Source: Xiheicaenibacterium sp046351325 (lineage in GTDB: Bacteria; Myxococcota_A; Polyangia; Polyangiales; Polyangiaceae). Taken from it: a stretch of 64,000 nucleotides of DNA. Below the pieces are notes generated by a model, which had not been told where the DNA came from, did not search any database, and saw only the letters and a program-made list of their open reading frames with translations. The DNA is taken from assembly GCA_046351325.1 (NCBI GenBank), contig JAXLYR010000014.1:62001-126000 (forward strand), in the 5' to 3' direction. The position numbers were made by a program, and so were the translations under genes. This document shows positions 24,377-33,082 of the stretch, piece after piece (position 1 is the first letter of the stretch; the number at the start of each line of letters is the position of its first letter).

Positions 24377-26344
24377 CTAACGAGCGTGGAGGTCTTGCAC
24401 GCTGTCAAAGACGACCTCGGCCGCTTGCTCGAGGTCGATCTCGGCGACGCCGTTGCGGTCGAGGATGCCCGCGCGCGTCGAGCCGTCGGCGAGATATAGC
24501 TTGTAGCGACGGTAGGCGAGGGGCTGTCCCTCCTGATCGACGAGCTCGAGACGCGTCGGCGCCGGTCGCTCGTCGGGCGAGAAGTCCTCGGCGTCGTCGG
24601 ACTTACCGAGGTGTATCTTGTCGCCCCCCACGCGCGCCTGGACGTCGAGGCCGACGCTCGCTCGCTCTCCCCGAAGAACAATCGTGTCAGCCATCAAGGT
24701 CGCTTCGCTCGTCGCCCGCATGCGCAGCTTGTCTTTGCCGAGCTGCGCCGCGGCGCCCTCGGCGGTGAAGAGCACGAGCGGGGCCACGAGCTCGATCTGG
24801 TCGGGCGTGAGCCGAATGGAGCTGCGGCCGCAGGTGAGGGTGATCTCCTCCTCCGAGGTGAGGCTCGCCCCGGCGCGACCATGGAGCTCGGCGAGCCCCT
24901 CGACGTGCATTGCATAGGAGGTCTGCGCTTCGTCTTTACCGACCTGTAAGGTCACGCACCCGTCGACGCGCTCCGCCTGATCACCAGAGACGGTCGCGCG
25001 CGCGTCGCCGAGCACGACTCTCTCCTCGCTCTCGTGGACACGGGTGCTCATGCGTTGGGCGATGAGGTCCGCCATCCCGCGAACGACCTCGACGCGATCG
25101 CCGTCGACGACTGCGCGCTCGGCGCCGACCACGTGCCGAGACGCGTCGCCCATGACAGTGCTCGCCCGACCGCCACGAATGACCTCGACGCGCTCGCCCC
25201 CGACGGACTCCATGCTGTTGCCGGCGATGACGACGTTCAAATCGGCGCCGACCTCCATATTCCGATCGTGGAGGACGACCTCCTGGAGATCACGCTGCGC
25301 GTGGATTCTCACCTCTTCGCGGCCGGCGGCGTCCTCGAATGACAGCTCATTGTGTCCCACCCCACCTGGCGTCGAGCTCGTGCGAATGCCGCTCCTGGTC
25401 TTCTCCGCGGGCAGCTTGAAGGGCGGCGCGTGCGTGCCATTGTACAAGCTGCCCATGACGACGGGCCGGTCGGTGTCGCCGCCCAAGAAGCCGACGACGA
25501 CCTCGGTCCCGACACGCGGGATGAACTGCACGCCAGCGTGTTTACCGCTCCAACCCTGGACGACGCGTAGCCACGCCGAGCTCTGGTCGTTGAGGCCGCC
25601 GTCTATATCCCAGTGGAACTGGACCTTCACGCGCCCGAGCTCGTCGGTGTGGATCTCCTCCTCCGTCGCGCCGACGACAGTCGCTGTCTCGAGGCCGTGC
25701 TGCAGGCGGCGCTCGGGTAGCTTCGGCGCATAGTGCGTGCTCTTTGCCACGCAGCGAAAGACGTTCTCGTACTCGAGGTGGGATCGCTCGTCGCCTGGGG
25801 CGGCGGATCGCCCGCGATGCTCGACGCGCGTTACCGCCCATTGTCCCTCGAACGCTTCGGAGCTCGAGTCGTGCAGCTTGAACCAAGCCCCAGGGGTGAG
25901 GCGGCGGCAATTGCTCGAGCCGCGCCCGAGCTCGGCGTTGCGCCGGACTTGTTCGAGCATGCGCGCCGCCGACTCCGGCAGGAGTCTCTCCTCGTCGTAG
26001 TTGGCTTGGTGATCGTAGACCCTGAGTCGTCCAACACCGGAGTCGACCCGCCGGCTCGGCGGGCCCAACGTCGCGCCCGACGGTCTGGTGATCGACGCGT
26101 CGGCCACGGTGGTCGCGCCGGGCCTTTGATAGTCGTAGCGACGAACGCGCACGGCGCTCGGCCGCACCGCGCTGGCGACCGAGAACGTGGAGATGTGCTC
26201 GCCGGCGTGCATGCCGCGCCCGTGCGTGAACACCAGCTCGGAGTCGCCTACGATTGAATGATAGTGCGCCGCGTGATCGGCTATCACCATGATCTCGACG
26301 CCGTCTTGCGGCTCGAACGCGTACCAGAAGCCAGCCTCGGCTTC
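24377..26344 (-). pseudogene. vgrG: VgrG fragment lacking its N-terminal domain
   Basis: From about 26344 leftward the protein reads as a VgrG starting in the middle of the family: AGFWYAFEPQDGV matches the point where the intact VgrG at 57478 has REGYHYFFEHGDDG (residues 165-177 there). It continues through RVKVQFHWDIDGG, the gp5-like OB region and a long beta-helix. About 165 N-terminal residues (the gp27-like base) are missing. In-frame upstream sequence is only the shadow of an unrelated LysM-like reading frame, so the join is out of register, as after a deletion. The first in-frame ATG is at 26290, giving about 638 residues. A shortened protein might be made, but it would lack the trimer base that docks on Hcp. 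Confidence 0.75.
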
Positions 26345-26886
26345 GTGCCTTTGGGGGTTACCGCTACGCCTATCCCAGAGGACACGCGCGGAATGGGCAC
26401 GAGCACGAGGACCAACTTGGTCGGGCAGAACGACGGGTAGGCAGAGACCACAGAGCTGATGGCCGGATGAGGGTCGTTGTGGTCGGCGGCCTGCAGCGAC
26501 CAGAGCTCGAGCAGGGTCGAGATGTTCGCCACGCTGGTGAGGAGGTCCATACTCCCGAGGGGAGCGACCAGCACGCGCCGAGGATCCTTGTTGACCGCTT
26601 TGCAAAGGTCATCGAGAGAGCGATATTGCGTGCCGCTACCGAATTGCCAGAGCTCCCAGTCGTAATCGCAGAGGACGCGCGCGACGGGGATCATGACGCT
26701 GTGTTTGTATTTCAGCTCGGCCACGAACTTGTCCGTCGTCGAGATGTCTTTGCCCTCGAAGAACGGGCCGCTGAGCTTGCGGATCTCGTCGACGGTGGTG
26801 CCATAACGCGTCGCCAGCTCTTCAATGGTTCCGTCCCGCTTCTTGTACCATTGATAAGTAACGGCGCTGGGGATGGCGATGAACAT
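26284..26886 (-). CDS. LysM-like protein joined out of frame to VgrG
   Basis: A 200-residue reading frame whose N-terminus (FIAIPSAVTYQWYKKRD, then GTIEELATRYGTTVDEIRKL) has the LysM signature of peptidoglycan binding, without a signal peptide. The next 110 residues look like normal coding sequence. The final 25 residues (after GIGVAVTPKG) are only the shadow of the VgrG fragment, so the true C-terminus is lost or shortened. Small LysM proteins occur next to phage-tail-like and T6SS spike genes as tail-tube adaptors. The adjacency to VgrG suggests the same, by inference. Start is the ATG at 26886. Confidence 0.55.
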   Translation of the reverse strand: MFIAIPSAVTYQWYKKRDGTIEELATRYGTTVDEIRKLSGPFFEGKDISTTDKFVAELKYKHSVMIPVARVLCDYDWELWQFGSGTQYRSLDDLCKAVNKDPRRVLVAPLGSMDLLTSVANISTLLELWSLQAADHNDPHPAISSVVSAYPSFCPTKLVLVLVPIPRVSSGIGVAVTPKGTKPRLASGTRSSRKTASRSW

Positions 26887-26951
26887 TGGGGGGCGAGCCT
26901 ACAGGGGCCTCCAGCCTTTGGGCCAGAAGCAGTCAGGGTCTGGTCTCGGAC

Positions 26952-26980
26952 TTGCCCAAGACGAGGTGCCAGACTAGGAT
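26952..26980 (+). promoter_or_regulatory. Candidate promoter of the lipoprotein operon at 27037
   Basis: TTGCCC (26952-26957) is followed after 17 bases by TAGGAT (26975-26980), in the 150-base divergent gap. The spacing is ideal; the -35 box matches TTGACA at four of six positions, and the -10 box matches TATAAT at four of six. Confidence 0.35.
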
Positions 26981-27036
26981 CGGCCTCTGTCAGAGACCCC
27001 ATCGAGCGTACAACTGTTCTGACACTGGGGACTATC

Positions 27037-28317
27037 GTGGCATCGTCGCTCATGAGTCGAAGTGGGGTCTTGGCGGTCGCCTTCTTGGCGGGCTGCGGCT
27101 CGGCGCAGTCGGGCGGCGAGGTCGTGGCGACGCCCCCGGGTGAGGGCGGCACTGCGAGCGCCAGTGGAGCGCCGTCGTCGCGCGAGCCCCAATCGCTCAG
27201 TTTGGTGCACGCTGGGCTCGCTCGCCCCGACGCAGTCGGGCTACCCACCAAGAGCGCACCCGTCGTCACACACGACGTCAGACTACCAGTCGGCCTCGGG
27301 CGCATCCTCGACATCACCTCGCTCGATCAGCAGTCGCTCTGGCTCTTGAGCGCCGACGGCACTGTCATCGAGCAAAAGAGCGCCGATGACAGCGCCTCTG
27401 TCGGGCGCCCGACCTGTTGGGTCGAGAGCTGTTGTGGTCGGCTGATTGACTGTTCCAAACAGCCCAAGCTATGCAACGCCAAGTACGCTGCGTCCTGCAA
27501 CAGCTGGGAGCACGGCTGCAGCATGTCTGTCGACTTCCAGTGGTTGGAGGCTCGTGACAATAGCCTCTACGCGGGCGCGGTCGTCGAGACTGGTGGCCTC
27601 CGCGGCAGCCTCGTCGAGGCTCGACTCGCCCGCGACGGTAAGTGGGTTTGCGAGCAAAACGACGGCGACAGCATCGAACCCGGGCAACGCGCGCGCGGCG
27701 ACCGTCGCCACGTCCGCGTGGCGGAAGCCGGCGGCTTCACGTTTCAGCTCGAGCCGAACGCCGTTTTGGTGAATCCCATCGGTAGAGCGACGCTCACGGT
27801 GGAGGGGCGCGCCATCGCGCTGCCTTCACGCTTCGCCGGTGACTTGTTGGTGGTCGCTCCGGACGACCTGTGGGTCAGCGATTCTACCTCGCTCTATCGA
27901 GGCAATGGCTTCTCCTGGACCGAGGTCCCTATTCCAGCCAACGAGCTCACCACCTTCTGGCGCGTCGGCGACACCGTTTGGGTGCTCGGCAACACCCGTG
28001 GGAGCGACGAGATCGTGGCTGGGTACGACCTCGGGACGAACAGTTGGCGCGGAGCGGCGACGCCCACCGCCGCGGCGCAGGTCGAGACCAAAGACGGCTT
28101 TTGGCTCATCGGTAAGAAGGTGCTCTATCGCTGGGACGGCAAGGCGCTAGTCGACAGTCCTATTCCAATTACAGCGTCAAAGGCTTACGCGCTGCCGACC
28201 GGGGAGCTGTGGGTGGCAGGCTACGGCGCGACCGAGCTGCAGACGCCCGTCGTTCGTCGAGACGACGACGTCCCTGAGAACCGCTTCGCGGGCGCTTTGA
28301 TTCGGGTGTCGCCATGA
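27037..28317 (+). CDS. Beta-propeller lipoprotein (first of a coupled pair)
   Basis: From the GTG at 27037 (426 residues) or the ATG at 27052 (421), the N-terminus is SRSGVLAVAFLAGCGS, a good lipobox. The body is full of short beta segments of propeller type: ILDITSLDQQSLWLLSADGT, LVVAPDDLWVSDSTSLYRG, TFWRVGDTVWVLGNTRG, FWLIGKKVLYRWDGK and ELWVAGYG, each an amphipathic strand ending in W-D or Y-R-G. One Cys-rich insertion (ESCCGRLIDCSKQ, then KYAASCNSWEHGCSMS) lies near residue 130. The stop overlaps the ATG of the next gene (ATGA at 28314-28317), so the two are translated together. Surface binding is inferred; no enzyme motif is seen. Confidence 0.75.
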   Translation: MASSLMSRSGVLAVAFLAGCGSAQSGGEVVATPPGEGGTASASGAPSSREPQSLSLVHAGLARPDAVGLPTKSAPVVTHDVRLPVGLGRILDITSLDQQSLWLLSADGTVIEQKSADDSASVGRPTCWVESCCGRLIDCSKQPKLCNAKYAASCNSWEHGCSMSVDFQWLEARDNSLYAGAVVETGGLRGSLVEARLARDGKWVCEQNDGDSIEPGQRARGDRRHVRVAEAGGFTFQLEPNAVLVNPIGRATLTVEGRAIALPSRFAGDLLVVAPDDLWVSDSTSLYRGNGFSWTEVPIPANELTTFWRVGDTVWVLGNTRGSDEIVAGYDLGTNSWRGAATPTAAAQVETKDGFWLIGKKVLYRWDGKALVDSPIPITASKAYALPTGELWVAGYGATELQTPVVRRDDDVPENRFAGALIRVSP

Positions 28318-31250
28318 AGCGCGCGTCTCTCCGCCTCGGGCTGGCCGCAGGTCTCGGGTGGCTCACGGCTTGTGCGACCCCAACGCCGAGGGAGCCTACG
28401 CCCAACGTCGAGAGCTCCAGTCCGGTGAAGCAAACCGCTCCCATCGAGCGAGACGTGGCTTGGCTCCAGCTCGAGGCCGAAGCGGAGCTCACACGGCGAG
28501 GACCCGATGGTCGGGTAGCGTTCTCCCACGAGGAGAAGGAGACCGTCGCTGTCGGCTACGGCAACAAGAACAGCACGCTGCTCGTGGTGGGCCGCGAGCA
28601 GCCCGCGCTCGTGCGGCTCGATGGTCGAGGCAAGGAGGACTGGCGGGTCAAGCTGCCCGGGGACTCGTATTTTCTGGGCCAGGTCGACGAGACCGTCTTT
28701 GCCGTCGGCTACAGGACAAAGACCGTCCATCTCTTCGACGCGGCGAGCGGGCGCGCTCGGGGTGAGGTCCACCTCGAGCGCGAGGTCATCGCGGCGGACG
28801 GTTACAGTAACGTTCTTGTAACCGTCGACGATCAGGGCATCACCCGCTGGGACGGCGCCGGCAAGGCGCTTTGGAGCAAGCCGATACGTAGCTACCCCAC
28901 GCCCACCACGGTCGGCTTCGAGCCCTCTCACAAGCATCAAGTGGCCGTCGCCAATGACGGTACGGTCGTCGTCGCGGGGGCGGACCAGTCGGTCCTCGCG
29001 TTCTCCGAGGACGGCGCAGCCCTTTACCAGTTCGGGTTGCGCTTTCCGTTGGAGTCTCTCTTCGCCGACAACTCGGGGGGCGTGCTCTTCAACGCCAGCG
29101 CGCGCGGCGTGGGTCTCGGCTTCGATGAGCCAGGCAAGGCGCCCAAGCTCGTCGGACCACGGACGGCCAACCCTCGTGTCAGAAGCCTGAGGTCGAGGTG
29201 GGATCTCAAAACGAGTAGAGACTCGACTGTCGCGGCGGTGCCGATCGTATCCAGCAGCGACTATGACGCACAGGCGGTCAGCCTCGACGGCAAGCCTGTC
29301 TCCCCAGTCGCGCTGCTCGTCCGCGAGGCCGATGACGTTTGGCTACTGGCCTATGGGGAGAAGGCCGGAATGGCCGTGCACGTGTGGCACTTCGACGGCA
29401 AAGAGTGGAAGGACGAGGGCAGCCCGGCCCCCAAGCTCAAGAAAGAGGTCTTCGCCAAAGGGAGGAAGGCCGAGGTCGGCAGCTTCGAGCCACAAGAGCT
29501 CGCCGTCGGCGTCGATGGAAAACTGCTGGTCTTGGGCTTCCGGGTCGGTGAGACCTCGCGGGTCCCGTTGGTGGTGGAGCGCACGGGCAACGGGTTCGTC
29601 GAGCGGCGCGAGTGGAAGGACGTCTTCTCCCAGGCAGTGACCGACGACTCGAAGCGCCTCAGCTACGCGGTGAGCTCGTCCGGACAAGAGGTCGTCTGCG
29701 CCGGCCAGCTCGAGTCCTGTTGGACGCTGGCGCCTCGGACGAGCGCGCAGCCGTTCGACATCAAGACGGCGACGCAGCTCGGGGTGAAATACGAACCCAT
29801 CAATCAACGCGAATGGGGCTCCACGCCGATCTTCTTCGCGGGTGACGCCTTGATCGCGAGCCGCGGCGTCTCGGTCGCGCAAGACGACAATTGGGTCCTG
29901 GGCGGCGGCGCGATCATCCACGCGCATGGCTCCGATCGCACGCGGATCGTGACGCCTTATCGGAGCTCGATGTCCATCCTCCCGAGGAGCGAGAGCGACA
30001 TCTGGATCACCGACGCCGGCGGGCTCGCTCATTATGACGGCACCAAGTGGACTCGCTCCGAAGAGACGCTTGGCCAAGTCGGCGCGCCCTCTTATGAAGA
30101 CTGGCGCGTAGCTGGGGCGATTGGCGCGTCGGAGGTCTGGGCCTATGGGCCGCGCGGCCTCTTTCGCGTCAAGAAGCGCTCGGGGCCGAGTCTGGATGTC
30201 GACGGTGTCAGTATGCCAGACCCTCCGCCCACGACGAGCGCGCTCCAGGCGGTTGGGGAGCTCGACCCGTCCTTCAAGCTCGAGCCAGTTACCGTTCAGT
30301 TGGGATCGGACAGGCCGCTCCGCACGGCGCTCGACGTCGCCCAGGGGCAAAATGGAGTGCTCTGGCTGCACGAGGGGTCGCGCGTCGTCGAGGTGGACGG
30401 CGCGAACACGCGCGTGCTCGTGGACAAGAGCAAGTTGGAGCCCTTCTCGTGTGTCTCCGCGCCGCAGCCGGACTGTATGGTTTGCGTCTCGTGTAGCGGT
30501 GACCAAGCCATCGCGTCGTCCTGTCCCAATTGCCTGGCTCCTCGCTCGGCTGGTACAGGCGCCTTCGTGGATGACTATCTGCGAGTCGTCGCGGCGGGGA
30601 CCCAAGCCCCGGGTCGATATGAGGCTTATCGTCCAGGTGCCGTGTCCGTAGATGAGAGCGGTGCAGTGTGGACCATCATGAACGGCGACGCGCCTCGTAT
30701 TCTGGTTACAACGGCGTCGAGCTGGAGCTTCCTACGCGGCCTCGCGCCTGCCGGATATTTGGATATTGCGGCGCGCGGCCAGGACGACGTGTGGGTCGCC
30801 GGCGGCCTCGCCTTCTTCATCGACGACGACTGGGTAGTAGGCGGCGAGGGGACGCTCGCCCATTTCGATGGTCACAGCTTTCGCTATTTCCGCGGCCCAG
30901 AGGGCGCGCTGACGGCCGTCACGTCGGCGGGCCCGAACGAGGCTTGGGCTGTCGGCGCGCGCGGCGGCATCGTTCATGTGCAAGGCGACCAAGCGGTGGC
31001 GACGCGCCTCTCGACCGATAGCACGCTCCGCGCGGCGAGCGCCCGAGGCGCGAGCGACGTCTGGATAGGGGGCGAGGATCGGACGTTGCTCCACTGGGAC
31101 GGCAAGTCGCTGCGGCCCATCGACACGTCGGCCGCGACCCAGCGTTCGAGCTTCCTCGCCATCGTACCCCCGACCGACCAGCAGCCGGGTTGGGTCGTCG
31201 GCCCGACCGGCATCTGGCGGATCACGCGCAGCGCGAGTTCGATGAAGTGA
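28314..31250 (+). CDS. Large beta-propeller lipoprotein (second of a coupled pair)
   Basis: A 978-residue lipoprotein: KRASLRLGLAAGLGWLTAC signal and lipobox. It is made of repeated beta-blades (for example VALVRLDGRGKEDWRVKLPG-like strands, DVWLLAYGEKAG, WITDAGGLAHYDGTKWT, SEVWAYGPRGLFRV, DDVWVAGGLAFFI, NEAWAVGARGGIVHV, SDVWIGGEDRTLLHWDG), consistent with two or more propeller domains in tandem. A cysteine cluster (FSCVSAPQPDCMVCVSCS) near residue 705 may be a metal or disulfide site. ATG at 28314 overlaps the upstream stop. The gene probably arose by duplication of its neighbour. The last codon reads into a GTGACAG sequence that may start a third gene. Confidence 0.8.
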   Translation: MKRASLRLGLAAGLGWLTACATPTPREPTPNVESSSPVKQTAPIERDVAWLQLEAEAELTRRGPDGRVAFSHEEKETVAVGYGNKNSTLLVVGREQPALVRLDGRGKEDWRVKLPGDSYFLGQVDETVFAVGYRTKTVHLFDAASGRARGEVHLEREVIAADGYSNVLVTVDDQGITRWDGAGKALWSKPIRSYPTPTTVGFEPSHKHQVAVANDGTVVVAGADQSVLAFSEDGAALYQFGLRFPLESLFADNSGGVLFNASARGVGLGFDEPGKAPKLVGPRTANPRVRSLRSRWDLKTSRDSTVAAVPIVSSSDYDAQAVSLDGKPVSPVALLVREADDVWLLAYGEKAGMAVHVWHFDGKEWKDEGSPAPKLKKEVFAKGRKAEVGSFEPQELAVGVDGKLLVLGFRVGETSRVPLVVERTGNGFVERREWKDVFSQAVTDDSKRLSYAVSSSGQEVVCAGQLESCWTLAPRTSAQPFDIKTATQLGVKYEPINQREWGSTPIFFAGDALIASRGVSVAQDDNWVLGGGAIIHAHGSDRTRIVTPYRSSMSILPRSESDIWITDAGGLAHYDGTKWTRSEETLGQVGAPSYEDWRVAGAIGASEVWAYGPRGLFRVKKRSGPSLDVDGVSMPDPPPTTSALQAVGELDPSFKLEPVTVQLGSDRPLRTALDVAQGQNGVLWLHEGSRVVEVDGANTRVLVDKSKLEPFSCVSAPQPDCMVCVSCSGDQAIASSCPNCLAPRSAGTGAFVDDYLRVVAAGTQAPGRYEAYRPGAVSVDESGAVWTIMNGDAPRILVTTASSWSFLRGLAPAGYLDIAARGQDDVWVAGGLAFFIDDDWVVGGEGTLAHFDGHSFRYFRGPEGALTAVTSAGPNEAWAVGARGGIVHVQGDQAVATRLSTDSTLRAASARGASDVWIGGEDRTLLHWDGKSLRPIDTSAATQRSSFLAIVPPTDQQPGWVVGPTGIWRITRSASSMK

Positions 31251-31393
31251 CAGAGCTGTCAGTCCTGTACGTGCTTGGGCTCTCGCTCGTCGCGGGGTGC
31301 TCTGACTCGGCACAAGACGGCAACGACGTGTCTGCGATCAGCGCCGGAGGCTCACGATCAATTCGGTCAAGCGCGCGCGCACGTCGCGGATGA
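31247..31393 (+). pseudogene. Third lipoprotein start, truncated
   Basis: A GTG at 31247 overlaps the TGA of the propeller gene (GTGA), exactly as the previous pair is coupled. It opens a frame reading VLYVLGLSLVAGC, a convincing signal and lipobox. The frame then runs only to a stop at 31391-31393 (48 residues) and overlaps the end of the convergent Hsp70 gene. This looks like the surviving 5' end of a third lipoprotein gene cut off by a rearrangement. A genuine micro-lipoprotein cannot be excluded. Confidence 0.45.
31248..31261. repeat. TGACAGAGCTGTCA inverted repeat, copy 2
   Basis: Identical to the copy at 11092-11105. The first three bases are the stop codon of the propeller lipoprotein gene, and the repeat also forms the first codons of the truncated lipoprotein frame. 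A hairpin with 6-base stem is possible, but there is no T-tract. Confidence 0.4.
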
Positions 31394-33071
31394 GCGCGTC
31401 GTCCTGGGACTCGAGGGCCGCGCGGAAGGTCGCGATCGCTGTCGCCAGGAGCTCGCGCTCGTGACCGACGAGCTCGACGTGCAGCGCGTCCGCTCGCGCG
31501 AGCGCGGTCGTGTTGGGCAGCGCGTCCCTCGGGTGGAGCTTGAGGCGCGCCATGGCCTTCTGCGCCTCGGCGATCTGAGCCTTCGTCAAACGCCCTGGCG
31601 ATCGCTCGAGCACGGCGACCTTGCGGGTCTTGGTGCCGATGACAGAGACGTCCACCTCGAGGATGCCATTCAGGTCATACGTGAAGCGCACGTCGACGCT
31701 CGCCCGCTCGGGCCCGGTGGGGAGCCCATCAATCAGGATCTCACCGAGGCGTTGATTGTCGCGACAGAGGCTCCGCTCTCCCTGATAGACCTCGAGTTTG
31801 ATCGCGCGTTGGCCGATTGTGTTCGCGTGGTAACGGCGCACGCGACTCGTGGGGATCACCGTGCCGCGCTCGAGGATCGCGGAGAATAGTCCGTCCACCT
31901 GTTGGCCGCCGAAGCCGCTGACGACCGCGACGCCCATGCTGAAGGGCGCGACGTCGGTGACGACGAGATCCTCGACGGCCTTGTTGCCTTGTTTGAGCGC
32001 CGCTTGAACGGCAGCGCCGAGCGCGACGGCCTCGTCGGGTGGGAGCGCGCGGAGCGGGAGCCGCCCGAACACCTGCGCGGCGAGGCGCGCGACGCAGGCC
32101 ATTCGAGTCGCGCCGCCGACGAGGAGAACCTCTTCGATCGCGCTGGGCGCCAAAGAGGCGTCGCGGAGCGCGCGCGCGATGGGAGCTCGCAAGCGCTCGA
32201 TGAGTCCGTGCCACGCGGCCTCGGCCTCATCGAGACCTATCGTGAGCTCGACTGAGGTCTTGCGGTCGCGAGCGACGGGCAGGTCGGGCAGGGCGATCCG
32301 TACTTGGCCACCTTCTTTCGCGGTGGAGAGCTGGCGCTTCGCGTGCTCGGCGGCCGCGACGAGCCGCGCCCAAGCGACAGCGTCGTCTCTGAAGTAGCGA
32401 CCGTGCTCGCGCTCGATGCGCTCCGCGATGGCCTCGGCGAGCGCCCGATCGAAGTCGTCGCCGCCTAGGTGAATGTCACCTGCGGAGGCCTGGACCTCGA
32501 CGATGCCCTCGATGATCTCGAGGATGGTGACGTCGAAGGTCCCCCCGCCGAGATCGAGGACGACAGCGCGGACATTGCGCGAACGCTGGTGTAAGCCATA
32601 TGCGAGCGCCGCGGCGGTGGGCTCGTTGATGATGCGCTCGACGGCCAGCCCGGCGATCGCTCCAGCGTCGCGCGTCGCCTGTCGCTGGAGGTCACCGAAG
32701 TAAGCGGGGACCGTGACGACAGCCTCGTTGATGGACCGGCCGAGCGCGACCTCCGCGTCTTTTTTCAGGGCGGAGAGCACCAGCGCCGAGAGCTCCTGAG
32801 GTGTGAAGGTCCTGCCCGCGACCTGATAGGTCCGCTCTGTCCCCATATCGCGCTTGAAGCTCAGGAAGGTCTGGTCGGGGTGCGTCGTCGCGCGGGCCCG
32901 CGCGGCCGCGCCGACGAGGATCGCGCCGCTCGGCAAGACGGAGATCGCGCTCGGCGTGAGGTGCTCACCGAGCGCGTTCGGCAGCACGCGCGGCGCGTCG
33001 CCGTCGAGGACGGCTACGAGCGAATACGTGGTGCCGAGATCGATTCCAATAATGGGCTCTCGGTCGGACAT
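31338..33071 (-). CDS. Hsp70-family chaperone (HscC/DnaK-like)
   Basis: A 577-residue cytoplasmic ATPase. The Hsp70 motifs are all present: IGIDLGTTYS (8-17), VTVPAYF (119-125), NEPTAAALAYG (149-159), DLGGGTFDVTIL (173-184) and a VGGATR motif near 325. The substrate-binding domain follows (TVIPTSRVRRYHA, KLEVYQGE), but the C-terminal lid is short and ends LTELIVSLRR with no EEVD. The length and short lid match HscC-type Hsp70s rather than the canonical DnaK (about 638). Start is the ATG at 33071, giving MSDREP. The J-like gene lies only 11 bases upstream and is very probably its partner. Confidence 0.92.
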   Translation of the reverse strand: MSDREPIIGIDLGTTYSLVAVLDGDAPRVLPNALGEHLTPSAISVLPSGAILVGAAARARATTHPDQTFLSFKRDMGTERTYQVAGRTFTPQELSALVLSALKKDAEVALGRSINEAVVTVPAYFGDLQRQATRDAGAIAGLAVERIINEPTAAALAYGLHQRSRNVRAVVLDLGGGTFDVTILEIIEGIVEVQASAGDIHLGGDDFDRALAEAIAERIEREHGRYFRDDAVAWARLVAAAEHAKRQLSTAKEGGQVRIALPDLPVARDRKTSVELTIGLDEAEAAWHGLIERLRAPIARALRDASLAPSAIEEVLLVGGATRMACVARLAAQVFGRLPLRALPPDEAVALGAAVQAALKQGNKAVEDLVVTDVAPFSMGVAVVSGFGGQQVDGLFSAILERGTVIPTSRVRRYHANTIGQRAIKLEVYQGERSLCRDNQRLGEILIDGLPTGPERASVDVRFTYDLNGILEVDVSVIGTKTRKVAVLERSPGRLTKAQIAEAQKAMARLKLHPRDALPNTTALARADALHVELVGHERELLATAIATFRAALESQDDALIRDVRARLTELIVSLRR

Positions 33072-33082
33072 CGGGGTGGCGC

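Noticed and set aside
23260..24768. A 502-codon plus-strand frame
   Set aside because: It is antisense to the TPR metallopeptidase-like gene and to the VgrG fragment; both have recognisable motifs.
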